DNA of 64,000 bases, taken from contig JAZHRO010000055.1 in the NCBI GenBank assembly GCA_037157565.1, positions 38,719,001-38,783,000 on the forward strand. Reading direction: 5' to 3'. A program made the position numbers and the translations under genes. A model generated the notes under the pieces. The model was not told the origin of the DNA. It made no database searches and saw nothing but the letters and a program-made list of their open reading frames with translations. Shown in pieces: positions 47,601 through 57,596 of the stretch (position 1 is its first letter; every line of letters starts with the position of its first letter). The stretch is from Thalassia testudinum. Its lineage: Eukaryota; Streptophyta; Magnoliopsida; Alismatales; Hydrocharitaceae.

Positions 47601-50578
47601 TATCTTTTCTGGTTGTTAATATGTATAGTGCATGAAAATCGGAATCTGCAATAATAGGATCTTAGCAGGGTAATTACATTGATGAAATTGTTGCAGCTAA
47701 TGAAGAAGGGAAAAGAAGGGTTGAAGTTACTGTGCTTATCGCATTGAACATTCACATCCATAAGCTTCGGTACTTGGAGTTTTATCTCTTCTGCAAATGC
47801 CTGTGCCTGATCCTACAAAGAACTGCACTTACTAAAGAGTAACTTGGGGTTAGAGTTGAATTTAAGGATCCAAGCGTCCTCTGAGATAATTGATCTTGAA
47901 CAAATTGTATAAATAAATTTGAGCTGTCAAATTTATCCCATTATAGAATTAACTTGGATTGCTGAAGTTGCTCAAAACCCTAATAGACAAAAAGTATCCA
48001 TAAGAAAAGAAGGAAAGCACAATGATAGTTGTAGCAAAAGAATAGTTCTATTTATCTTCAGTTGCTGCTTCAATTCAGAACCTATTGGATTGTACTTCAT
48101 TTAAAAGCAATTTACAACCTGGCATTCATTATGAAACGACACCATGAACCTCCATGTCCAAGGCCTTTAAAAGCCAATAGGTATCTACAAGCCTCCCTGC
48201 ATGGTCTATATGAGAGGCTACATTGCTGGCTGACTTGAATTCCTTGGGCAGTACCTCTTCGTTGACGGGCTAAGTGAGTAGGTATCTTATGGGAAAGTAA
48301 AAGGATGATTGTATCCACATTGTGAAAGTCGCTAGAGGCAATCATTCACTAATTCACTGTGTTTATTGCATCATCTCATCCCAATTAAAGCAGTAGTTAT
48401 TGGCTTCTCTTAAGCAACTACGGCACCTCTAAATATCGTAGGCCTCCATGGGTCCTCAAAACATCGTGCACGCTTGAATCTTCCTTGTCTAATAATTTTT
48501 CTGTTGTAATGGGCCTTGTTGGATTTTCGTAAATTGCTTTCCATTTTCTTTTAGCTTTTATCATTAATTTGATGATTTGCTATGATAATGATTGTGGGAG
48601 ATTTAAAATATTTTTGGTATGTACTGGTATATTGTTGCTGGGCCCGCACTCGTTTGTTTATTGTCATTTCCCTGAAAATTGTCTATTAAATGGCAGTGAG
48701 ACAACTATAGAACTCCCTACATGATGTTCTAAAGAAACTACCTACTTGCTTCCATTGTATATGTGCATTTTGTCCATCGGATCATTTGTACATTATAGGC
48801 TACCACACTTTGCTTTGTTCTCGTGGAATCATTCCTTCACCACTTCTTTTTGTTAGTCATTATTCTTTGTTAAGGAAATATAAGTGTACTTGTCTTGCAG
48901 GACTGCCACCTAGGTACAGGGACTCTGTTCGGGCAATAACCCCAGGGTTACCTCTATTCCTGTATAATTACACTACTCACCAGCTGCATGGAATATTTGA
49001 GGTACACAGAATGTTCGATGGCATCCCATGAATTTTCAGTTTCTTATGCATATTGTGTTCTTGACTGGAATGTTAATTGCTTATGGTGTTACACTACATC
49101 ATTGTTATATGGATTTGTTGTTTGCTAATATTGAAATACTATTGCATCAAGTGCATTGGCTCACTCATGTTCATCTTGTAATTTCTGATATGGGTTGCAT
49201 GCAGGACCTTGATTTCTGAGTAATTGGAAATGCCGACGTTCCTTTTTCGTTTGATAGTGTCCAAGAGTGTGATGGGTTTTTCAGAGCTAATGGGGTACAA
49301 ATATAAATGAAATCCATCTCATTTTTTTACATAAGATCTATTCCCACCCCACAGAAAAAGATAAGATCTTCTACTAGATATCCCCCCTTGTAATGAAATG
49401 CTATCTGGATTGAATGCAATCTTCTGTTTATTTGTGATATCATGTGTTTCAAGGAAATAGATAATGCTAAATTGTGAACCGTCTAGATTGTGAAGCTTAT
49501 TTATGCATGAACTTATACATTATTTGTAATATGGTACATCCGAGTTGCAGATTAATGTGTTTTCATTGATGGTAAATTTATCCATGTGTTTTAGAATTAT
49601 TAGATTGATTTTTGAACTATAATGGCCTGACTTCTCATGAACTCGTTTTTCAGACCTCATATATTATTTAAAATAGATAGGAATTTTAGGGCTGCTATCT
49701 GTGCTAGACAGTCCATTACCTAGGAAACCATTTTAACTGGTCAACAGTGATTATTTTTGGGTCGTACCAGTGCTCATTCGCCAAGGTTCAAAATGTTGGG
49801 CTTGAGATTGGAACTTCCAATCCTGATACGAGTCCACTCTGATAAGACCAAAGATTGATGGTGTGAGTTGGAGTTTTCATTTCTTTGTTCCAAGCGATAG
49901 TAAAGGTTAAATTATTAGGAATTCTTTTTGTTTCGTATAGGGGTGATATAATTGAGCTTTTTTGGTTACTGTAAACTGCTACCTTATTTCCAGGCTGCTG
50001 GCTTTGGGGGTTCCAACATTGATCCCACAGCTTGGGAAGATAAAAAGTGCAAGGGAGAGTCCAGATTCCCTGCACAGGTAATTGGCAGATTTAAGAAATG
50101 CTCTGTTTTCTTTTCTTTTCATTGCTATTAATAATGTTTTTTTCCTCTGGACAAAAATGCCAGGTGAGGATCCGTGTGAGGAAGCTCTGCAAGGCCTTGG
50201 AAGAAGATGCGTTCAGGCCCGTTTTGCACCACTATGACGGCCCTAAATTTCGTCTGGAGCTCTCCATTCCGGAGGTAATGGTTCAGTTTGGCATTCAGTA
50301 CAGATTACTTATTGGCTTCGCTCTATTTCATTAGAATTGTGGCACCTCATACTTCTTACCCAAATCCACACGGTGGTGTTAACTTGCTAGTAATTATCTG
50401 AATCTGAAACATACATACTCCTTTTGTTTGGATTATTGACCGTTTGAGACCGAGCCGATCTCTATTATATTTTTTATTTCCTGGATAAAACCCTACCGTA
50501 TCTAATCCGATTTGGAAATTCTTATCTTCGCTGTAGACCTTGCAGTTGTTAGACTTGTGCGAGCAAGAGAGCATGTAA
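41654..50578 (+). CDS. NRP: DCD-domain asparagine-rich protein (NRP/B2 family)
   Basis: Five coding exons, 41654-42245, 48901-49001, 49994-50077, 50164-50274 and 50537-50578, join in frame with GT-AG introns to give 309 residues. Residues 1-95 are the family N-terminus (MDSFWKLGDELRGQL). About 95-160 are asparagine-rich. From about 174 the DCD domain starts at EVLGGYIFVCNNDTMQEDL and goes on through GLPPRYRDSVRAITPGLPLFLYNY, GIFE|AAGFGGSNIDPTAWEDKKC-type and FPAQ blocks to FRPVLHHYDGPKFRLELS, ending LDLCEQESM. Soybean NRPs of this family act in ER-stress and osmotic-stress cell-death signalling. The same role here is inference. It is the only intact gene in the window. Intron 1 is about 6.7 kb and full of transposon DNA. 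Confidence 0.92.
43226..43387 (+). pseudogene. LINE ORF2 endonuclease start, fragment
   Basis: The reading VKILSWNVRGLRNELLQRAL, then a stop, then DVDVTLFQEKKL, matches the N-terminus of plant L1-type ORF2 (ILSWNVRGL...CLQETK), the apurinic endonuclease domain that nicks target DNA. Only about 50 residues are present, without reverse transcriptase. It lies on the gene's own strand inside intron 1. Confidence 0.7.
43730..45679 (-). pseudogene. hAT transposase relic (DUF659 type) in intron 1
   Basis: On the minus strand a BED-like zinc finger comes first (45437-45679: DPNWKC, then ACQLCGKVARGG). Next, 44845-45411 has a DUF659 region: FNVITHPTF, YKPPYYELTEILL, ECTIMIDAWTYMRGRCIINFCVNC and GTRFLKSMDA. 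44661-44894 gives VVMDNGSAILAA, YPRIYWLPCAAHCIDLML, where the acidic and CxxH residues are typical of hAT. The protein then jumps to FSSDEWRAYKWS (44384-44677), so an internal part is deleted. A separate piece, NKLELRQLNDLIYVKFNSKLR (about 44000-44100), is the end of the hATC dimerisation region. Transposition activity is lost. Confidence 0.85.
44110..44383. mobile_element. MITE-like insert inside the hAT relic
   Basis: It begins aaggccctgtttggttggtagg, a start seen in many Tourist-like or related plant MITEs, and ends near ggcaaccagatgaaggggga, which pairs only partly with it. An internal repeat (actttccattcatt...caatcatatctttatc) occurs twice. It separates two parts of the hAT transposase, so it is younger than the hAT insertion. 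Confidence 0.4.
45750..46741. repeat. tandem repeats upstream of the hAT relic
   Basis: The block tcctaaatcaaaacatatta recurs at 45771, 45992 and 46367. The last two copies start near-identical units of 375 bases that include gttgcttgccgtcactgccg and ctggtcgatgaaactcc (46200-46320 and 46575-46695). The first unit is 221 bases and lacks that last part. The second duplication looks recent because its copies hardly differ. Confidence 0.85.
49002..49993 (+). other. intron 2 of the NRP-like gene
   Basis: The donor follows GGAATATTTGAG and the acceptor is atttccag. I see no mobile element in it. Introns 3 (50078-50163) and 4 (50275-50536) are short and ordinary. Confidence 0.8.
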
Positions 50579-51673
50579 GAGTCCTGTGCGGTATATATAC
50601 AGTCCTGTAATATGGTGAGTCGTCATCTTTGCTGTCACCCTTTTGCTGGTAATGCTGATTTTAAAGCGCAAGCTTGTTTACCTCCTACAAGGCGTCCTCC
50701 GTGTGATCCACCTTGGTGTAAGCCTTGGACGTTTGTGAACTGTTCCGATAACTCCTCTAGGCAAAGCTTTCGGTTCTGTGAGCTCCGACGCTCAACTGTT
50801 GGTTTATCATAAGGCCCTTACGAGCAAAGGCCATAGTTCTGCCAACCGTATGCGATTGTATTACTGGTGATCTATGTAATACCTTTAACCTTATTTATGC
50901 ATGTACTGAGAACTTGGGCGTGGAAATGAAAATCCTGCTTATTTAAATATGCCTATGTTCATCAGTCTACCACAAAATTTTACGTAGAGATGTGATGTAT
51001 GTCTGTATGTGCTGTGTTTGGCATATCTTTTTTCAGTATTGCCATTGAATCTTTCTTGTTTCCATGGTAAGAAACTGTAAGTGCGTCGGGTCATCAGTGG
51101 TTCCTTGATCATCATTTATTTTAGAGTACGGGGCGTCCGCATAGGCGTTCTCCTCTTTGGCGGAAGTTCACCTGGGGGTCTCCCTTCTTGCCCCGGTATA
51201 TTTGATTTATACTTCGTCGGTGGTTTGTAATGGTGGTGTAGAACGTATGTGAAAATGGCTACCAATCCAGAATTCAGTTGCTTTTTCAAATTGCTAGTCG
51301 ATTAATCGTGCTGTGTCGTGGGGATCTATGCTTGGTTCCCTGAAAAGAGATGGATGCCTCATTACCTGCATTTAGCACCTGCGTGTAGTGGACGTTGAGA
51401 AATATGAACCCACTTTTTTGCAAATTCTACACTGTTAACAGTTTTGATACGTATCATGACGGTAGTTTGCCTTTTTTTTTTTTTTTTTTTTGTTGAAAGT
51501 ACTTGTCCTCAGTGGTTATTTGATTTATCCCAATTTTAATGTATCTTGAAATTAGTAGAATAATCGTCTTGCTTTCCACCTGTCAGATCTGAACCAAACT
51601 CTTCTTCAGCTGGACGGAATGCTCACAACATGCCTCGTTCAGTTTAATTTTTTTTTGTAAGGATGAAGCTAGA
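50579..51673 (+). other. 3' untranslated region and downstream DNA of the NRP-like gene
   Basis: No further gene is visible. The transcript end cannot be fixed; AT-rich DNA around 50870-50960 may serve as polyadenylation signal. A T run of about 20 bases stands at 51472-51491. Confidence 0.45.
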
Positions 51674-52367
51674 TAGAGATGCAAGTTATGATAAATCCGA
51701 CCCGAATTCGATCTGAATCTGATTGGATTTTGGTATGGGTTTTAGCCAAAAAAAATCTGATGGATTTGGTTGAGTATAGGTATAAATCTATACCTAATTA
51801 CTTTATATGAATATTTGAACAAAATTATTATTTACTTGAGATATATAAGTCTTATTTTAAGTCCTTCATTCCTCTAATTTTAATTTTTTTCGTGATTTCC
51901 TTCATTATTTATAAGTTTGGGAATGTGTCTGAAGTTTTTATTGAATATTTATTTCAGAGATGAGGATTTTTTGTTTGTAATATACTTGTATTTGATCTTT
52001 CTCTGTATTTTTATTTTTGATGTAATCCTCTTGAAGAATTTTTTTGCAATAATTTTAGTGAAGATTAATAAAATTAAAGTAGCCTGAGTTCTTATGTTTA
52101 GAGTTTGTTAAAAATAAATAATTAATGAATTATGTTATAGATTTTTGTTTTCTTTAACTTTAATTTGATACAATTTGATTGTAAGATTAATTTATAAATG
52201 GATATTCGATTGGTAAATGGGTATCCGATGAGTAAATGGATGTTGGTATGTATTTAGATTTTTGTACTCGATAGGTAAATGGGTAAGATATGGATATGGG
52301 TTTTATAAATGGATATATGTATGAGTTTAGTCAAACCCGACCTAAATTTGACTTGTTTGCATCTCTA
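51674..52367. mobile_element. hAT-type MITE with 8-bp target duplication
   Basis: The inverted ends are TAGAGATGCAAGTTATGATAAA at 51674 and ...TTTGCATCTCTA ending at 52367, backed by aatccgaccc on the left and acccgacc on the right. The flanks aagctaga (51666-51673) and aagctaaa (52368-52375) differ by one base. No coding capacity; the inside is T-rich with repeats of taaatgg(g/a)tat. Confidence 0.85.
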
Positions 52368-54292
52368 AAGCTAAATTGTGTGTGTATGGTGGGGGGGGGG
52401 TATGGTTAAGTTTAATTTTCTAGAGTTGGGTTGAGACTCAACCCAAACTTGACCCATGATTTGTGGGTTGGTATTTTTCCAACCTAGCTCAACTTATTAT
52501 ACTATCAAATCCAACCTAACTTAATCCATAAAATTAGCTCGAGTATGGTTGAGTTGAGTGAGGTATTGATTAGTTAAAATTTATATTTATCTCTTACATG
52601 CTTCTTATACCTTTTATACTTAATAATAAAAAATTTTAAATTTATAACCTGTATCTTATAAAAAAGTAAATAAAATAGGTAAAAATAAAAAATACTTCAA
52701 ACAAAGTTTGCCATCAATGGTGGTTGGAGGATCCCTACGAGAAGAAAAAGAAGAGAGGCATTACTTGAAGTGGAGAGGGTTACTTGAGGAATTTGTGGGG
52801 TGTCGCTGCCATTGAGGTAAGGAGAGGGCATCGCCTAGAGTTTGAAGCTAAGGAGAGGCATTACTTGAAGTGGAGCTTGAAGGTGAGATGAGGGTAGAGG
52901 GTGTCGCTTGGAGTTGATGGAGGAAACTATGTGCGAGAAGAGGGGTTGGTGAAGGTTGGGAATTGAGAATTTGGGATGTAGAAATGAGATGTCGAGATTG
53001 ACGAGGTGAGGATTTTGCTACGTCATATAAATAAGAACGATATCTCAACCATCACAAGAAAATTAGACAATGAAAACAAAAATCACCTAGAATAATAAAG
53101 GTGATTTTGTATTGCACTACTAATATAGGAAACTACCAACAATAACGGATATAAATGCAAGTTGTACAAAAAGTTGCTTAAATAAAAAAAAGAATAACAT
53201 CTCTACTAATTCGTGATGTTATAAACAGGGCAAAGATGTTTCCTAATACACATGTCAATACGGGAATATTGGTATCATATGAAAATAACCAAACAAGATG
53301 TACTGAGACCTTGCTAGTATCCTAAAAATAGCATAAAATATGTTTAAAAATAAAAAAAAGACTGTAACCAATACATATGGTGTTGTAAAAACAAAATATT
53401 TTGTTGAATTTATTCGTATATGTGTTGTAATTATGTGATGGAGTTTTGTAAATTAATATCTAAAATGTATTCTATCATATTGTAATACATTTGTGAAAAT
53501 TTGTAATACAACAAATTAACAAAAAATATGTTAATTAATCATTTTTTGTAATACGAAATGACACAACCTGTAAATTTTTAATATAAACAACTTTTGTGAA
53601 CAAAGAGCAATGGAACGAACAAAGTGTCATAACTATTGTATTACAATAATGTAATACAAAGAAAACACATAAAAAGAAAGAGTGCACACATAAGAGACGT
53701 GACAGTTAACGTGAAAGGTAAATATCAAATTTGAAATGCAAGAAACAACATGTCCTTTCATCTCCCATCTCATTTAAGTGAAAGGAGCATCCAGAGAGAA
53801 GAGACTATCGAAGGAGAAAATAGCGAGAAAGCAATTGAAACAACATCTAGACAATATCCAAGTTAGTAACAATAAATCTTGACGGTAGTTAACTATGTTT
53901 TTGTTTATGAAATAGTTTAGAAAAAATTATTTGTGAGATGAATGATATATACATGAATGTAGCAAACATTTGAAATAGTAATTTTAGGATTTTATATGGA
54001 GTTAGAAGTTTGTACAAAAGATGAGGAAGTAACTGAATGCTTGATATATACCAAGATAAAAATGGCTCCATTAATAAAAAAATGAAGATAAATGCTTCTG
54101 CCATAATGATAATAATGAACTATTAACACTTATATAAATAGAAGATGATAACAAGTACTCCTTATCTATTGCGTTTGGTAGAAAAAAATGACATGAAAAT
54201 AATGGCAAATTCAAAACAAGTGATGGTCGTTATATGCACAATATCTTCAGATGTAGGCAATACAATATTATGTTGGAGCACTCCAAAGGATC
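52368..54292. other. intergenic DNA, no supported gene
   Basis: It contains a G run (52389-52398), a direct repeat gaggcattacttgaagtggag at 52755 and 52854, and AT-rich DNA with several ttgtaatac motifs (53480-53660). The short minus-strand readings (52848-53048, 53889-54104) lack any domain. Confidence 0.5.
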
Positions 54293-54730
54293 TGAAATGA
54301 CCCGTTACTTTTTTAGTCAGATAAGACTTCTGGAGTTTCAGTCAGATATCTGTCCAGACGTCTGAAAGTGGGAAAAATCGAAACTTATCTTCCCTTCGCA
54401 CACGTGCGATGCACATACGTTCTCTCTCTCCTATCGTCTCTTACCTAAAACCCTAACACTTGACCCTATTTAAACCCCCTCCCCTCACCACCCTCACCCC
54501 TTACCATCAGTCATTGCTACCTCCCTGTCCGGACACCCCTGTGCAGTCGCGGTAAGGAGCGGGGCTGAGCAAGGATTGGTGAGGGAGAGCGAGAGAGAGA
54601 GGGTGAGCGAGAGAAAACGAAGAGGAGAGAGAGGAAGAGCGTGAGAGAGGAGGGACAAGGTCAGTGGACCTTCGGGGAGCTCGTGTGGAGTCGGAGAGCC
54701 TCGCGCGAAGCTCGGAGGAGCTTCGATGGA
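54293..54730 (+). mobile_element. 5' piece of a gypsy LTR
   Basis: It opens TGAAATGACCCG and has CAGACGTCTG variants (54330-54370), a TATTTAAA box (54467-54474) and a purine-rich leader with gctcgtgtgg...gagctt. The same order follows at once in the next LTR (54731 onward), so this is a second, diverged copy cut short by that insertion. Its 3' part may lie beyond the window. Confidence 0.65.
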
Positions 54731-55662
54731 TGTTAAGACCCGAGTCATTAAGCCTTTTTAAGACGTCTGTACTGAGGGTCAGACGCCTTGCAAGACGTCT
54801 AGACCCATTCCTAGACATCTGAAAATCGAAATTTTTCGTGTATGTCCTCGCGTCTGCATGTGTGCTGCGAGCAGATAGTACGCGACCCTCGTTTTCTTCT
54901 CCTTTTCTCTCCTCTCGCCGACGCAAACCCTAACCCACACCTTATTTAAACCCCTCTCCTCTCCTTCGTTCACCCCACTTCCAACCACCCTTCTCCTTCC
55001 TTCAGCGAGAGCAGCGTGCAACGAGCGTGAGCGGCGTGGGACGAGAGGAGGAGCAGCGAGGGGAAGAGAGGAGAGCAAGTACACGAGCTCATGTGGGAGC
55101 TCGCCGGAGAGCTTACGGTCGGTCGGCGCGTGCGCGAGGCGGAGAGGTGCGTCGGGGAGGTCCTCCCTGACACTGCTGCAGCCGGAGCAGCAGGCGAGCG
55201 GGCGCGGCGCGGCCACGCACGGTGCGAGAAGGCGAAGGCAGGTTTTGATTCTGGGTTTTTCCCAGAATCAGACGTCTGGATCGACGTCCAGATGACGTAA
55301 ACGACGTCTGGAGGAGGTTCCAGACGACTGAGAGGTAAGCTTCGCGACTTACAACTTCTTTGCGGATACGGCCATGCAGGCCGTTCTGCCGAGGCACTAT
55401 TTCGTGCCTTATTGAGAAGATTTTCGTCGACGCGTGCAAGATTTGCTTCGGGAAGGTGCAGGACACACCCTCCCACACAGTTCGGACATCTAGGCAAGGC
55501 ACCAGATGACGGGAAGCGTTTCCAGACGTCCGGAGAGGTGGTCGGACATCTGGAATTGGGTCCAGACGATCCAGCGGAGTTCCTGGACATCTGAGTAGCG
55601 CAGGACTGAGGTATGGCTCTGGACTCTTTTAAGATGTCTGGAAGGTGTTCCAAACGTCTGAT
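54352..55662. repeat. CAGACGTCTG palindrome array in gypsy LTRs
   Basis: Exact or near copies occur in the short LTR piece (54355) and in the next LTR (54759, 54797, 55268, 55302, 55523, 55547 and others). Many have one base changed, mostly C to T or G to A. Confidence 0.8.
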
Positions 55663-56937
55663 TTGAGTTAGAATCCCTGTTTTTGTTCCGTTTAGGGTCC
55701 GTTTGAGGTCCGATTTTCGTAATTAAGATACCGTTGTTTCCCGTATGTTTTCCTCTACTTGTTGGAATACTTTTTATACTGTTCTGAGTAGTCTCTTGTG
55801 AATGATCATTGTAATAGGACCTCGTTCCCTTGCGAGTTTAGGGTTTGTTGAGGCACGTGGACTTGCCGATCAAGCCCCCACTACTCTTGGGATTATTGGT
55901 AGAGTGGCTTCTCCTTAATTTAATTGAAACTAAATTGCATGTGTGAAATGAATATTTAGAACCTAGGATATGGCATGAATCCTAGGATGAGAAACACTTG
56001 AAATGCCTGTAATGGATGATTGATTTGCAGTTTTGAATAAATAGAATGATAACAATTGCCTGTAAACAAATAACAGCTGCCTGTGAAATATAAAGTACTA
56101 GTGCTAGCAAACTGTTGCAGGTAAATTTCTGTTGTTTACGTTAAATGTCATAATATGAGCTGCATGTATATGAACTGAAAATGGAAGGGTGAATGTTGGA
56201 AACACGAGCTACCTGCGAATAAACCTTTAATGTGAACGATAAAGTTACATGTTGTATGTGTATAACCTGAGAATGGAAATAGAAATGATAAAACCTGGTA
56301 TGGAATGACCTGAGGAATACGAGCATGAACCCTACGGGGAATTAGGAGATGAGCTCCTGGAAAATAAATGGCATGAATCTGGGAATGTGTTGGAAAGAGT
56401 GCTGGCTCTTGAGTACGTGGTACCAAGGGGAGCATATGTTACCTTTTAGTGTAGAGGGGTGCTTGCCTCCTTTCGGGTTGAGACCCGTGGCGGGTTTGGC
56501 CACTTTGCATCAACTCGGTGGCCCTCTGTTGGTGCTAAAGCACCACGATCATTTGTTTTGATGATAACAAAACACGTGTTATTTAACATTTGCAATTTGA
56601 GTCCTAGATTTCAGGTCAATTGCAAATGTGGACGTGTTTAGACGGAGTTCGAGCTCGCATCCAGGATGGATTGGAGGAGCTTGACGGAAAACAGAGGAGG
56701 TTCGCGTGGAGCGGCAGATTGAAGATGGAAGGAAATGAAGAATAGGATAGATTTCCTTCTTTTGTACTTGTTGTATTTTTCGTTTCTTTTGTTGCTCTTT
56801 ATTTCCTTAGATATTTCATATTAAAGAGCCTCAAAGAACCCTAACAGTAGTCCTAGGAACACCGGCACAACCCTAGGATACTTAGGTTTTCTGTAGAATA
56901 CTTAGAAAACCAATATAGGGTTCAAACAGCACTTACA

Positions 56938-57482
56938 GATGTCTAATTCCCAAATCAGACGTCTGATAAAGTATTTTAAGACGTCTGACTGTTGTTTCAG
57001 ACGTCTGATAACTGTTAGGCTGGACATAGTTAGTTCTGTCTGATGAAATCAGACGTCCAGACCTTAATCCAGACGTCTTAGAAGACGTCTGATGACTTTG
57101 CCAGACGTCAAATTAGTGGACCGTTGGCTGGCTTAGCAAACAGTCAAGAATATGACCGTTAGAGCCTTATTAGACGTCCTTAAGTCTTTCCAGACGTCTG
57201 ATAAATGACCGTTTTGCCTCGGCTGACCCAAAATCTCTTCTCAGAGATTTTCTATCCGTTGCAACGTTTGGAAATCAATTCCCACAGTAAAAGTAGGTTT
57301 CCAGACGTCTAGACTTAGTGCCAGACGTCCTGTATGTCGTCTGATGGACTTGCACAAAAATCCTGTTTAGATCTGATTCAAGTCAGGGAGAAACCCGCAT
57401 AGAATCAGACGTCTGACCTTGAAATCAGACGTCTTAAAGTGGCCTTCCAGACGTCTGATGCCAGAGTTAGACGTTTGATAAG
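56938..57482. repeat. dense CAGACGTCTG array in the copia-like LTR
   Basis: CAGACGTCTG or a one-base variant recurs at short, uneven spacing (for example 56958, 56979, 57000, 57049, 57070, 57191, 57302, 57408, 57426 and 57450). Exact copies are more frequent than in the gypsy LTRs. The array lies upstream of the TATA box, hence in U3. Confidence 0.88.
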
Positions 57483-57587
57483 CCTGTCAGAACAATGATT
57501 GTTCCTGATTTCGGCCTGATTCTCTTGGACTTTGTTCCCAACGGCTATGGAAGCTTTTCTAAGCCTTCCAAAGCCTTCCTAAGGCCT

Positions 57588-57596
57588 CTATAAATA
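57588..57596 (+). promoter_or_regulatory. TATA box of the copia-like LTR
   Basis: CTATAAATA sits in the local palindrome cctctataaatagagg, about 110 bases after the last decamer of the array. Confidence 0.65.

Larger units (their letters stand above)
42246..48900 (+). other. intron 1 of the NRP-like gene, invaded by transposons
   Basis: The donor is ttcg|gtatgt and the acceptor cttgcag|gactg. From left to right it holds unmarked intron DNA with an A run at 42619-42630, a LINE scrap (43226-43387), a hAT relic with a MITE-like insert (43730-45679), tandem repeats (45750-46740) and ordinary T-rich intron DNA (47110-48900) with no other recognised element. A 50-base tandem duplication (atttcctgaacactg...ttacactta) lies at 47034-47110. 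Confidence 0.8.

Noticed and set aside
53112..53125. CACTACTA as a CACTA left terminus
   Set aside because: It does not match the CACTACAACAA end seen at 14175, has no subterminal array and lies far away.
54494..55653. Large minus-strand frames (up to 227 residues) rich in serine, arginine and alanine
   Set aside because: They are antisense readings of the gypsy LTR leader and palindrome array.
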